64,000 bases of DNA from Microvirga sesbaniae (GCF_025460805.1 NZ_JAMXFJ010000013.1:1-64000); one strand, 5' to 3'; shown: positions 15,705-24,186, counted from the first letter of the stretch. Translations and numbers: made by a program. Notes: generated from the letters alone by a model not told the origin.

Positions 15705-17291
15705 ATGATTGGGCACAAGACATTTGATTTGAAATCGTTCACCGCCGAGCTGCTGGCCACCACGTTGATCGGCGCGGCTCTTCTCGGGCCCGCATCCGCA
15801 CAGGGCATCCCGAACACCGCCGGTCCGGCGGCGGACGGATCGGACAACCTCATGACCCTTCTCCCGCTGCTCCTGACCTCGCCGGACCGGCGGCAGCTCG
15901 CGGCGGAGCTCGAAACCTCCATCCGCACCGGCGACCGGAAGAGGGCCGAGGACACGCTCAACTCGGCCATCGAGGTCGGCACCCTGGCGATCGTTCTCGT
16001 CGACCACCTGAACAATCCGGACCTCGTCGCCACCCTGCAGGGGCTCGGCATCCGGGGCGAAGCGAAGCTTGCGCCGGAACCGGCCGCCGCGGAACCGGCC
16101 ACGGCCGCGCCATCCTGTCCGGTCCCTGCCGGGCCGGTCCCGGTCAACCTCGCCGACATGCAGGAGGCCCTGGACCAGGAACGCTCCTTCAGCACCACGG
16201 TCTCGCAATCCCTGACGTCCCTCATGCAGGAGCACGGCGCTCTCGAGGCGCGCCTGAAGCAGGAGCAGGACTCCCAGGCGCTCGCCGCCTCCGGGGTGCA
16301 GCAGGATCTGCAGAGGGAGCACGACCGGAGCCAGGCCGCCCGGCTGGAGGCGGACGGACTTCGGGAGCAGATCCGCTCCCTGCAGGACGCCCTGGAGCAG
16401 GACAGGGCTTCCGTGGCCGCGACCGCGTCCGAGCGGGACGCGCTTCTGCGTCAGGAACGGGAGCGCAGGGACAGGGTCGAGCGCGAGCTCGCCGGCGCCC
16501 ACAAGAAGCTGCGCGACCTGCAGGCCGCCAGCGACGAGAGGATTGCCGCGGAGGCCCGCCGGACCGCCGAGCTGGAGAAGGCCCTGGCCTGGGCCCGGAC
16601 CCGCAGCGACATGCTGACCCAGGAACTGCTGGACACGGCGGAGGCGCTGGACACGCTCCAGGAGCCCCGTCGTCCGAGCGCCACCCCGGTGGTGTTCCGC
16701 CTCGCGGCCACGGGGACCGAGCCGCCGCTTGCCCTGGCTCTCTCTGCCGTGCCTCCCCTTGCCCTGCCTGCCCCGGAAACGCCCGCTCAGGCTCCCCCGG
16801 CTCCTCCATCTCCGCCGGCCGCGGAGTCGAGGCCGTCATGGGCGGAGGCCGGGCGGGTTTTGCTGGACGTCACCTCGGCCGTATCGCCGAAGCAGCCGCC
16901 CGCCGTGGTGGTCGCGGCTCTGCCGGACGGGATCGAGCCCCTGCCGCTCGGCGCCGCGGCGGCGCCTCCGGCGAAGGCGCAAAGCCCCGCCACGGGTCCG
17001 GGCGCAACGGCCGCGGCGCCGGCCAACCCGGACGAGCGCCTGATCCTGCGCGCGGAGGAGCTGTTCCATAAGGGCGATGTGAGCGGCGCCCGCCTGCTTC
17101 TCGAGCGCGCCCTGGACGGTGCCAATCCCCGCGCAGCCTTCGTGCTGGCCGAAACCTTCGATCCGAACGTGCTGACCCGCCTGGGCGCGCTGGGGATCCG
17201 GGGCGATGCCGCCAGGGCCCGGGAGCTCTATGCCCGCGCCCGCGCCATGGGCGTCGCCCAGGCCGGGGAGCGGCTGGAGGCGCTGAAATAG
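15705..17291 (+). CDS. Exported coiled-coil protein with Sel1/TPR-like C terminus
   Basis: A perfect GGAGG 5 nt before the ATG sets the start; the frame upstream runs through repeat DNA. The 528-residue protein has an N-terminal signal or anchor segment (ELLATTLIGAALLGPASAQ), a helical region, and a long predicted coiled coil (about residues 155-300) rich in EQ/ER/AR heptads. A Pro/Ala-rich linker follows, then about 85 C-terminal residues with a helical-repeat character (ERLILRAEELFHKGDVSGA, RLLLERALDGANPRAAFVLAE, ARELYARARAMGVAQAGERL). Similar proteins in Hyphomicrobiales are annotated as SEL1-like; I infer a periplasmic scaffold role only from architecture. It follows the TAXI gene but is separated by a repeat, so co-transcription is unproven. 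Confidence 0.65.
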   Translation: MIGHKTFDLKSFTAELLATTLIGAALLGPASAQGIPNTAGPAADGSDNLMTLLPLLLTSPDRRQLAAELETSIRTGDRKRAEDTLNSAIEVGTLAIVLVDHLNNPDLVATLQGLGIRGEAKLAPEPAAAEPATAAPSCPVPAGPVPVNLADMQEALDQERSFSTTVSQSLTSLMQEHGALEARLKQEQDSQALAASGVQQDLQREHDRSQAARLEADGLREQIRSLQDALEQDRASVAATASERDALLRQERERRDRVERELAGAHKKLRDLQAASDERIAAEARRTAELEKALAWARTRSDMLTQELLDTAEALDTLQEPRRPSATPVVFRLAATGTEPPLALALSAVPPLALPAPETPAQAPPAPPSPPAAESRPSWAEAGRVLLDVTSAVSPKQPPAVVVAALPDGIEPLPLGAAAAPPAKAQSPATGPGATAAAPANPDERLILRAEELFHKGDVSGARLLLERALDGANPRAAFVLAETFDPNVLTRLGALGIRGDAARARELYARARAMGVAQAGERLEALK

Positions 17292-17327
17292 GGCATGAGA
17301 GCGTTGGAGCTTGCTCCATCTCTCCCC

Positions 17328-17415
17328 GTCATCACCGGGCTTGTCCCGGTGATCCCGATACGGTGAAGCGCGGCGCCTTTCCGATCGGGATGGCCGGGAC
17401 GAGCCCGGCCATGAC
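17328..17415. repeat. Family A palindromic repeat, copy A1
   Basis: The element starts with GTCAT and ends with ATGAC. It contains a TCACCGG...CCGGTGA hairpin first, the ATCCCGAT/ATCGGGAT inner pairing, then a GGCCGGG...CCCGGCC hairpin. It lies between two convergent genes. Confidence 0.9.
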
Positions 17416-17425
17416 ATGCTGCGGC

Positions 17426-17467
17426 CCCGATCCCAAAAGTGGGTCCGCGGTTCACGTCCGATGCTCT
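17426..17467. repeat. Family B repeat, copy 3 (partial)
   Basis: The block GATCCCAAAAGTGG followed by CCGATGCTC matches the central and outer parts of the 12022-12078 palindrome, with the second arm shortened. It abuts family A copy A1 and touches the end of the next minus-strand gene. Confidence 0.65.
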
Positions 17468-17723
17468 AGAACGGCACCCACTCGCCGCCCTCGGTGAGGG
17501 AATCGACGGCCCGCTCGAGGGCGGTGCCGGCATCGAGCAGCTGCTGGGCGGTCTGCTGGATCTGCAGGGCCGGGCCCGGCAGGCCGGCCACGTGTTCGGT
17601 CAGGTCTCTCACCCGGTCGATCAGGTCGATCAGGTCGGCGGCGAGCGCGGCCCTCTCCTCGGCCTCCGCGGCGGCGGGGCGTCCTGGCTTCAGGCGCGGA
17701 GCGAGAGGGATCACGTTCGACAT
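17466..17723 (-). CDS. Small helical protein, function unknown
   Basis: This 85-residue protein starts at the ATG at 17723. It is mostly helical: an Ala/Glu-rich helix (RPAAAEAEERAALAADLIDLIDR) and a second one (ALQIQQTAQQLLDAGTALERA), ending EGGEWVPF. No signal peptide or membrane segment is seen. Proteins of this layout occur as unnamed conserved alphaproteobacterial genes; I assign no function. The Shine-Dalgarno is weak. A repeat fragment overlaps its last bases. Confidence 0.6.
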   Translation of the reverse strand: MSNVIPLAPRLKPGRPAAAEAEERAALAADLIDLIDRVRDLTEHVAGLPGPALQIQQTAQQLLDAGTALERAVDSLTEGGEWVPF

Positions 17724-17869
17724 GCTCTGAAAATCTTCTTTTGTTCCGCCGAGGGCAATGGACCGTCCGGGCATGATCCACAGCAAACCGCAGCCTTCGG
17801 GCCCGCCGCGCGTCGCGTCGGGACGTCTGTCTTAGCGACGGAGGCTTGCCGGACGCTGAAGCGTCACTC

Positions 17870-17898
17870 TTGACTCCAATATATTGGATATCTAATCT
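17870..17898 (+). promoter_or_regulatory. Promoter and palindromic operator of the XRE-cupin gene
   Basis: TTGACT (17870-17875) and TAATCT (17893-17898) are spaced by exactly 17 bp. The spacer holds a perfect 14-bp palindrome TCCAATATATTGGA (17875-17888), a good size for an HTH dimer. The ATG begins 7 nt after the -10 box, so the transcript should be leaderless. Confidence 0.6.
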
Positions 17899-17904
17899 AT
17901 TTTG

Positions 17905-18522
17905 ATGGATCAAACCTCCATCCTCAACGCCCACCTGGCCGAGCGCCTGCGCAGCCTGCGCGCGGCGAGCGGCCTGACCATGGATGGGCTCGCCGAGCGC
18001 ACCGGGGTGAGCCGGTCCATGATCTCCCTGATCGAGCGCGGCGAGAGCAGCCCGACGGCGGCCGTGCTCGACCGGCTGGCCGCAGGCCTCGGCGTCACCC
18101 TGGCGTCCCTCTTCGCCGAACAGGACAGCGCCGACGCGTCGCCCCTCGCGCGTCGGGCCGATCAGCGCGTGTGGCGCGACCCGGACAGCGGCTATACCCG
18201 CCGCAACCTGTCGGCGCCCGGCTTCGCTTCGCCGATCGAGCTTGTCGAGGTGGTCCTTCCGCCCGGCGCGCGGGTGGCCTACGACACGGGCCACCGCGCC
18301 GCGCCGGTGCACCAGCAGATCTGGATCGTCGAGGGCGCGATCGACCTGACCCTGGGCGACGAAACCCATCATCTGGCGACCGGCGACTGCCTGTCCATGC
18401 GCCTCGGCCGGCCGACCGTCTTCCGCAACCATGCCGATCGGCCCGCCCGCTACGTGGTGGCGCTCGCCACGGACGGGCGCGCCGGATCCGCATCCGCCCT
18501 TCCGCGCCGAGGAGCCCCATGA
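17905..18522 (+). CDS. XRE-family regulator with C-terminal cupin domain
   Basis: The 205-residue protein has an N-terminal HTH-XRE domain (residues about 9-64: LAERLRSLRAASGLTMDGLA, TGVSRSMISLIERGESSPTA). A small cupin follows (about 115-190: PPGARVAYDTG, HQQIWIVEGAIDLTLGDETH, LATGDCLSMRLGRPTVFRNH). In such regulators, for example the PuuR type, the cupin binds a small effector that changes DNA binding. The palindrome in its own promoter suggests autorepression. There is no Shine-Dalgarno, and the ATG lies at the expected transcription start. The stop overlaps the GNAT start by 4 nt, so the two genes form an operon. Confidence 0.85.
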   Translation: MDQTSILNAHLAERLRSLRAASGLTMDGLAERTGVSRSMISLIERGESSPTAAVLDRLAAGLGVTLASLFAEQDSADASPLARRADQRVWRDPDSGYTRRNLSAPGFASPIELVEVVLPPGARVAYDTGHRAAPVHQQIWIVEGAIDLTLGDETHHLATGDCLSMRLGRPTVFRNHADRPARYVVALATDGRAGSASALPRRGAP

Positions 18523-19058
18523 CCGTGCCGACCATCATCGTGTCCCTCTCACCGCAGGACGCCCGGGAGCAGATCGGCGCCCTGTCGGCCGTCCTGATCG
18601 ATTGCGTCGAGGGCGGCGCCTCGGTGAGCTTCATGTCGCCCCTGACGCAGGAGAGAGCCGACGTCTTCTGGCAGGGCGTCGCCGACGGGGTCGCGGCCGG
18701 CGAGCGCATCCTGCTCGTCGCCCAGGACGAGGCGTCGGGCCGGATCGTCGGCACCGTGCAGGTCGTGCTCAGGCAGCCGGAGAACCAGCCGCACCGGGCC
18801 GACATCGCCAAGATGCTCGTCCACAGCGGGGCGCGAAAGCGCGGCATCGGCGCGGCCCTCATGCGGGCCGCCGAGGACGCGGCCCGAGCGGCCGGCAAGA
18901 CCGTGCTCGTGCTCGACACGGTGACGGGCGGGGACGCGGAGCGCCTCTACGAGCGCGCCGGCTGGACGCGGTCCGGAATCATCCCGAACTATGCCCTGTG
19001 GCCGAAGGGCGGGTTCTGCGACACCACCGTGTTCTACAAGCAGATCGCCGCAAGCTGA
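18519..19058 (+). CDS. GNAT family N-acetyltransferase
   Basis: This 179-residue GNAT protein has the acetyl-CoA-binding motif A around MLVHSGARKRGIGAALMRAAED (R/Q-x-x-G-x-G/A pattern RKRGIG), preceded by GRIVGTVQVVLRQPENQPHRADIAK. The end is LYERAGWTRSGIIPNYALWPKGGFCDTTVFYK. The C-terminal pattern is typical of GNATs acting on small amines or amino-acid-like molecules, but no acceptor can be named. GAGGAG precedes the ATG, which overlaps the regulator stop. I infer that the XRE-cupin protein regulates this enzyme and that its cupin senses the same substrate or product. Confidence 0.87.
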   Translation: MTVPTIIVSLSPQDAREQIGALSAVLIDCVEGGASVSFMSPLTQERADVFWQGVADGVAAGERILLVAQDEASGRIVGTVQVVLRQPENQPHRADIAKMLVHSGARKRGIGAALMRAAEDAARAAGKTVLVLDTVTGGDAERLYERAGWTRSGIIPNYALWPKGGFCDTTVFYKQIAAS

Positions 19059-19168
19059 TCTCCCCGCGCACGGACGGTGTAGACCTTGGCCCAATGGGCT
19101 TGCGCGCGTCCGCCATGCTATGGCCGGGCCTCAACCCTCCTGCTTGGCACTCCCGTCAGATCACCATC

Positions 19169-19936
19169 ATGGACCTATCGACTGCGGCGCTCCTCGCCGC
19201 CTCGGGCCTTGCGGCCGGCCTCGTCAACGCCATCGCGGGCGGCGGCACCTTCTTCACCTTCTCGGCCCTCGTGGCCGCGGGCCTGCCGCCCGTCGTCGCC
19301 AATGCCACGAGCGCGGTCGCGGTCACGCCGGCCAATCTCGCGAGCGCCTGGGCCTACCGGCGCGAGCTCGCCGCCAATGCGCGGCGCTTCGCGGCGCTCG
19401 GCATCGTCAGCCTCGTGGGCGGCGTGATCGGCGCCTACATCCTCACGGTCACCAACAACGACGCCTTCCGGCAGCTGGTGCCGTGGCTTCTCCTGTTCGC
19501 CACCCTGCTCTTCGCCGCGAGCCCGAAGATCGTGGCGCTCGCGCGCGCCATCGGCAAGCAGGAAGGGCATCACCCGTCCACGAAGGCCTGGGCCACAGGC
19601 CTCGCGTTCCAGACCGGCGTCGCGATCTATGGCGGCTTCTTCGGCGCCGGGATGGGCATCGTCATGCTGGCCGCGCTCGCCATCACCGAAGGCGACGATT
19701 TCCACCTGATCAACTCCGCCAAGCACCTGTGCTCGACGCTGATCCAGCTCGTGGCCGTGGTGCTGTTCATCGCGGCCGGCCTCGTGAGCTGGCCCGAGAC
19801 CCTCGTCGTCGGGGCAGCCTCGGTGATCGGCGGCTATCTCGGCGTGGTCTTCGGCCGCCGCCTGCCGGCCGGCGTCATCCGCTGGCTCGTCATCGCGGTC
19901 GGCGCGGCCCTGACACTGTATTTCTTTATCCGCTGA
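19169..19936 (+). CDS. TSUP family (TauE/SafE) membrane transporter
   Basis: The 255 residues have about eight membrane segments in two TauE/SafE halves. The first contains GLVNAIAGGGTFFTFSALV and NATSAVAVTPANLASAWAY; the second contains GVAIYGGFFGAGMGIVMLAA. Glycine-rich FGAGMG loops are typical. Members export sulfite, sulfoacetate or other organosulfur anions, or import them in some species. The nearby cysteine synthase and YeeE/YedE genes make a sulfur substrate plausible, but this is context only. Slightly longer upstream starts are possible; the ATG at 19169 fits the first membrane segment. Confidence 0.85.
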   Translation: MDLSTAALLAASGLAAGLVNAIAGGGTFFTFSALVAAGLPPVVANATSAVAVTPANLASAWAYRRELAANARRFAALGIVSLVGGVIGAYILTVTNNDAFRQLVPWLLLFATLLFAASPKIVALARAIGKQEGHHPSTKAWATGLAFQTGVAIYGGFFGAGMGIVMLAALAITEGDDFHLINSAKHLCSTLIQLVAVVLFIAAGLVSWPETLVVGAASVIGGYLGVVFGRRLPAGVIRWLVIAVGAALTLYFFIR

Positions 19937-20058
19937 ATTCGCTAACCATATGCGAAATAGCCCGCGGTCGGGCGGCCTTTTGGAAGCGGCTGCCCGATTG
20001 ACGCCACAACCATGCTCCTTCCTGCGACGTCTCGATTCTCAAGTCTCGCGAAAAGGAA

Positions 20059-20538
20059 ATGCTCGTGGCCGAATCCCAACACCTCTCAGGACTCGACGGA
20101 ACGCAATCGGTCAGCGCCCTCGGCCTGCGATGGGCCGCCCTGCGCGGCATGCTGAACTCGCCGCTGATCATGGCCGACGAGCAGCGCGGGCTGCGTGACG
20201 AGCTCCTGCGCGAGCTCGCCGCCATCGAGCAGGATTTCAGCGGCCTGCCGTCACGCACCACCATGGAGATTTCCGCCAAGCTCGACATCGCGCGGTCGGC
20301 GCTTCGGGAGCGCCTCCAGAACGGCGAGACCTGGCTGGCCGACCTGATCGAGAGCATCCAGGCCGACCTCCACGCGGTCAATCACAAACCGGCCGTGTCG
20401 CCGTCGACGACCGCCAATCGCTCCCCGGCCAATCTCAGCCGGCCGCAGCAGCGCTCCGACGAGACCGGCTCGTCGCAAGGCTCGTCCGGCACCACGCCGC
20501 CGACGGGTTCGGAAACGGCCACCTCCTCGGCGGCCTGA
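20059..20538 (+). CDS. Hypothetical protein with helical core and Ser/Thr-rich tail
   Basis: The 159 residues form a helical N-terminal part (LRWAALRGMLNSPLIMADEQ, LRDELLRELAAIEQDF, ISAKLDIARSALRERLQN) and a disordered C-terminal 50 residues rich in Ser, Thr and Pro. No signal or membrane segment is seen and I recognise no family. AAGGA sits only 1 nt before the first ATG but 7 nt before the in-frame GTG at 20065, so the true start may be that GTG. It converges with the cysteine synthase gene; a 12-bp hairpin lies between them. Confidence 0.6.
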   Translation: MLVAESQHLSGLDGTQSVSALGLRWAALRGMLNSPLIMADEQRGLRDELLRELAAIEQDFSGLPSRTTMEISAKLDIARSALRERLQNGETWLADLIESIQADLHAVNHKPAVSPSTTANRSPANLSRPQQRSDETGSSQGSSGTTPPTGSETATSSAA

Positions 20539-20548
20539 CCGCGTCACC

Positions 20549-20578
20549 CGCCGCGTCCGAAGCCTCTCGGACGCGGCG
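20549..20578. terminator. Bidirectional hairpin between convergent genes
   Basis: Perfect 12-bp GC-rich arms (20549-20560 and 20567-20578) with a 6-nt loop sit between the stops of the hypothetical gene and the cysteine synthase gene. No T-run on either strand. Confidence 0.6.
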
Positions 20579-20599
20579 CCCGTCCCCTGATGCTCCGGT

Positions 20600-21631
20600 C
20601 TACACGAGTCCCGGATCGATCGTGCTCGGCCGCTCGAGCCAGGCGGGAACGGGCAGGTTCTTCGCGCGCAGGAAATCCGGGTTGAACAGCTTGGACTGGT
20701 AGCGCGTGCCGTAATCGCACAGGACGGTCACGATGGTGTGCCCGGGCCCGAGCTCCCGGGCGAGGCGGATCGCGCCCGCGACGTTGATGCCCGACGATCC
20801 GCCCAGGCACAGGCCCTCGTATTGCAGCAGGTCGAAGACGATCGGCACCGCCTCCTCGTCGGGGATCTGGTACGCCACGTCGATGGGCGCATCGACCAGG
20901 TTGGCCGTGATGCGCCCCTGACCGATCCCCTCCGTGATGGACGACCCCGAGGCCTTGAGCTCGCCGGTCGTGTAGTAGCTGTAGAGGGCCGCGCCCATCG
21001 GGTCGGCAAGGCCGATCCGGACGTTCGGGTTGCGCGCCTTCAACGCCATGCCGACGCCCGCCAGCGTGCCGCCCGTGCCGACCGCGCAGATGAAGCCGTC
21101 GACCTGGCCGGACGTCTGCTCCCAGATCTCCGGCCCGGTGGTCTCGATATGCGCCTGCCGGTTCGCCACGTTGTCGAACTGGTTGGCCCAGATCGCCCCG
21201 TTGGGCTCGGACGCCGCGAGGCGTTCGGCGAGCCGCCCAGAGACCTTCACGTAGTTGTTGGGATTGGCATAGGGAACGGCCGGGACCTCGATGAGCTCGG
21301 CCCCCGCGAGCCGCAGCATGTCCTTCTTCTCCTGGCTCTGCGTGTCCGGGATCACGATCACGGTCCGGAACCCGAGCGCGTTGGCGACCAGCGCCAGGCC
21401 GATGCCGGTATTGCCCGCCGTGCCTTCGACGATCACGCCGCCCGGGCGCAATGCGCCGCGCCTCACCGCGTCCTCGATGATGAACAGGGCGGCCCGGTCC
21501 TTCACCGACTGGCCGGGATTCATGAACTCGGCCTTGCCCAGGATGGTGCATCCGGTCGCTTCGGACGCGTGACGGAGCTTGATCAGGGGCGTGTTGCCGA
21601 TGGCGGCGGGAACGTCGGGCTGGATGGTCAT
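20600..21631 (-). CDS. cysK: PLP-dependent cysteine synthase
   Basis: This 343-residue protein is a fold-type II PLP enzyme. The Schiff-base lysine lies in NPGQSVKDRAALF, the phosphate loop is GTGGTLAG, and the substrate loop is EGTAGNTGIGLA where CysK usually has TSGNTG. It uses O-acetylserine and sulfide (or thiosulfate in CysM-like enzymes) to make cysteine; the loop difference means CysK versus a CBS-like or CysM specificity is not settled by eye. GGAG at 5-nt spacing fixes the ATG at 21631. It is divergent from a YeeE/YedE sulfur importer, which fits a sulfur-assimilation role. Confidence 0.85.
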   Translation of the reverse strand: MTIQPDVPAAIGNTPLIKLRHASEATGCTILGKAEFMNPGQSVKDRAALFIIEDAVRRGALRPGGVIVEGTAGNTGIGLALVANALGFRTVIVIPDTQSQEKKDMLRLAGAELIEVPAVPYANPNNYVKVSGRLAERLAASEPNGAIWANQFDNVANRQAHIETTGPEIWEQTSGQVDGFICAVGTGGTLAGVGMALKARNPNVRIGLADPMGAALYSYYTTGELKASGSSITEGIGQGRITANLVDAPIDVAYQIPDEEAVPIVFDLLQYEGLCLGGSSGINVAGAIRLARELGPGHTIVTVLCDYGTRYQSKLFNPDFLRAKNLPVPAWLERPSTIDPGLV

Positions 21632-21993
21632 GGCACTCCCTGGCGTGCGAGAAGTCGTCGGTGGATGGAAGAACGGGTTTAAACCCATCAGCCTGGCAAT
21701 TCACGGGCTATATTCACAACCAATTTATGTGATTAAAAAAGAAAACACAATCCTTGACGTTCTTTATACCGAACCACATTGTCTGCCTGACGGAGTCCCG
21801 AGATGGCGGCCGTGAACAACAAACACCTTGTTATGACCGAGCTCATCCGGGCCGTCCCGATCCGAAGAGGCGCAGCGCTGCAATCGATCGGGATCACCGG
21901 CACAAGGCCGGTGATGACGTGGAAGATTCGATTCGGCCAGGCTCTCATGCCTTTGTCACCCCTTAACCCGTTCACGAAAGCTCAGGAGCGACC
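21632..21993. other. 362-bp divergent region, cysteine synthase / YeeE-YedE
   Basis: An AT-rich block at about 21690-21780 is likely to hold the divergent promoters; a TTGACG at 21754-21759 is a candidate -35 without a good -10. Family A repeat copy A2 fills 21830-21918. No gene is supported here. Confidence 0.55.
21830..21918. repeat. Family A palindromic repeat, copy A2
   Basis: The left GGCC-type hairpin is degenerate (GTTATGACC start), the inner CCCGAT/ATCGGGAT pairing and the right TCACCGG...CCGGTGATGAC hairpin are intact. This is the only copy in a divergent promoter region. Confidence 0.8.
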
Positions 21994-23229
21994 ATGTCCA
22001 GCTCTGCCGTAGCTTCACCTCTTTCCGTCGGAAACCGTGCAAGCTTGACCATCAACGCCCCGGCCTCCCTGGCCGCCGCAGCCGGAATCCTCGGCGGCGC
22101 GGCCCTCCTGGGCGCCGCCATCAATCCGCGCCAGGCCGCGCTCTACGTGCTCGGCGCGGCGCTCGGGCTCGTGCTCTACCACGCGGCCTTCGGCTTCACC
22201 TCGGCCTGGCGGGTCTTCATCGCGGACCGGCGCGGCGAGGGCCTGAGGGCCCAGATGGTGATGCTGGCCATCGCGTCCATCCTGTTCTTCCCCGTGCTCG
22301 CCTCCGGCACCCTCTTCGGACAGCCGGTCGCCGGCAACGTATCGCCGGCGGGGATCGGCGTGGTGTTCGGCGCCTTCATCTTCGGCATCGGCATGCAGAT
22401 GGGCGGCGGCTGCGCGTCGGGCACGCTCTACACGGTCGGCGGCGGCTCCACCCGCATGCTGATCACGCTTGCGGCCTTCATCGCGGGCTCCGCCATCGGG
22501 GCCGCGCATCTGCACTGGTGGACCGCGCTTCCGAGCCTGCCGGCGATCTCGATCGTCAAGGCCTGGGGGCCCTGGCCGGCCCTGGCCGTGCAGCTCGCGG
22601 TCTTCGCGATCATCGCGGCCGTGACCGTGGTCCTCGAGAAGCGCCGCCACGGCCAGCTCGTTCAGCCGGCTCCCTCCCCGCGCCACGGGCTTGCACGCTT
22701 CACCCGCGGGCCCTGGCCCCTGGTGACGGGCGCGGTCGCCCTGGCGCTGTTGAACTTCGTGACGCTCTATCTCGCGGGCCGTCCCTGGGGCGTGACCTCG
22801 GCCTTCGCCCTCTGGGGCTCGAAGATCGCGGCCGCCATCGGCTTCGACGTGGCGAGCTGGCCCTATTGGTCGAGCCCGGCCAACCGGGCCGCGCTCAACG
22901 CCAGCATCTTCAACGACGTCACGACCGTGATGGATTTCGGCATCATCCTCGGGGCGCTTCTGGCCGCGGCTCTCGCCGGCCGCTTCGCGCCCACCTGGAA
23001 GGTCCCGCTGCGCTCCGCCGTCGCGGCCGTCGTTGGCGGTCTCCTCCTCGGCTACGGCGCGCGGCTCGCCTATGGCTGCAACATCGGGGCCTATTTCTCG
23101 GGCATCGCGTCCGGCAGCCTCCATGGCTGGGTCTGGCTCGTGGCGGCCTTTGCGGGCAACGTCCTCGGCACGCGCCTGCGCCCGCTCTTCGGCCTCGAGG
23201 TGGAGCGGGTGAAGCTCACCGGCTGCTGA
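21994..23229 (+). CDS. YeeE/YedE family transporter (TsuA-like, thiosulfate or sulfur uptake)
   Basis: The 411-residue integral membrane protein has about ten segments in two repeats. Each repeat carries a cysteine-glycine signature: GMQMGGGCASGTLYTVGGG (Cys140) and AYGCNIGAYFSGIASGSLHG near residue 357. In the bacterial TsuA structure such cysteines line a path that relays thiosulfate across the membrane. Thiosulfate import is therefore the favoured reading, although other family members handle sulfide or selenium compounds. It is divergent from cysteine synthase, with a repeat in the shared region. The start ATG follows AGGAG at about 5-nt spacing. Confidence 0.83.
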   Translation: MSSSAVASPLSVGNRASLTINAPASLAAAAGILGGAALLGAAINPRQAALYVLGAALGLVLYHAAFGFTSAWRVFIADRRGEGLRAQMVMLAIASILFFPVLASGTLFGQPVAGNVSPAGIGVVFGAFIFGIGMQMGGGCASGTLYTVGGGSTRMLITLAAFIAGSAIGAAHLHWWTALPSLPAISIVKAWGPWPALAVQLAVFAIIAAVTVVLEKRRHGQLVQPAPSPRHGLARFTRGPWPLVTGAVALALLNFVTLYLAGRPWGVTSAFALWGSKIAAAIGFDVASWPYWSSPANRAALNASIFNDVTTVMDFGIILGALLAAALAGRFAPTWKVPLRSAVAAVVGGLLLGYGARLAYGCNIGAYFSGIASGSLHGWVWLVAAFAGNVLGTRLRPLFGLEVERVKLTGC

Positions 23230-23265
23230 TCGGCGAAGGGCCGAGCGGGTCTCGGCCCCATCGCA

Positions 23266-24186
23266 TCAGGGAGCGGCAGGCCGTCCTGAATCCGCCTTCG
23301 GCTGCTTGAGCGAGCGGATCAGGTGGCCCAGGGCGATGAAATCGTTCTTCCGGGTCGAGGTGCGGCGCCAGGCCAGCCCCACCGTGCGCATGGGCGCGTC
23401 CTCGGGGAACTCGATGAGCGCGACCCGCTGCCGGTCGACCTCGGCCTGGGCGCAGAGTTCGGGAAGGAGCGTGATGCCGTGGCCGGCCGCCACCATCTGC
23501 ATGATGGTGGTGAGCGACGCCGCCCCGAGGGCCTTGCGGGCCTGCATGTTGGCGATGTGGCAGAACTGCAGGGCCTGGTCCCTCAGGCAATGGCCCTCCT
23601 CGAGGAGGAGCAGGCGCTCCTGGCCGATGCGGGTGCGCAGGTCGCCGGTCGCCCAGTCTTGGGCGGCCTGGCTCTGGACGGCGATCAGGAATCGGTCGTC
23701 GAACAGCGCCATGGTCTCCACCTGCGGCTGCTGGATCGGCAGCGCGAGAAGAGCCGCATCGAGATCGCCCCGCATCAGCTCCTCGACCAGCGCCCCGGTC
23801 TGCGTCTCGCGGATCTGGAGGTCGAGGGCCGGGTATTGCCGGGCCATTTCGGTCAGGATCGCCGGCAGCAGATAGGGGGCGATCGACGGGATGATCCCGA
23901 GGCGCAACGCGCCCGTCAGGACGCCCTGATGCTGGCGGGCGAAATCGGAGAGCTCCCGCACCTGGTTCAGGATCACCTCGGCCCTCGCGGCGATCTCCTG
24001 GCCGGCTGGCGTCACCGCGATGGCGCTGCCCCGGCGCTCGACGAGCTCCACCCCGAGCTCCCGCTCAAGCTCCTTGATCTGCATGGACAGCGCCGGCTGC
24101 GTGACCGCGCATTGGTCGGCCGCCAGGCCGAAATGCCTCGTCCGAGACAGGGCTTCGAAGTAACGTAGCTGCCGTAGGGTCACCAT
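23266..24186 (-). CDS. oxyR: Hydrogen peroxide sensor-regulator OxyR (LysR family)
   Basis: The 306-residue LysR-type regulator has an N-terminal winged HTH (TLRQLRYFEALSRTRHFGLAAD, TQPALSMQIKELERELG). Its effector domain contains the OxyR redox motif EEGHCLRDQALQFCH with Cys200 and Cys209, the same spacing as E. coli Cys199/Cys208. Peroxide forms a disulfide between them and switches the tetramer to an activator. It lies divergent to the catalase gene with 93 bp between starts, the standard arrangement for direct control of katA and autorepression. Confidence 0.93.
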   Translation of the reverse strand: MVTLRQLRYFEALSRTRHFGLAADQCAVTQPALSMQIKELERELGVELVERRGSAIAVTPAGQEIAARAEVILNQVRELSDFARQHQGVLTGALRLGIIPSIAPYLLPAILTEMARQYPALDLQIRETQTGALVEELMRGDLDAALLALPIQQPQVETMALFDDRFLIAVQSQAAQDWATGDLRTRIGQERLLLLEEGHCLRDQALQFCHIANMQARKALGAASLTTIMQMVAAGHGITLLPELCAQAEVDRQRVALIEFPEDAPMRTVGLAWRRTSTRKNDFIALGHLIRSLKQPKADSGRPAAP

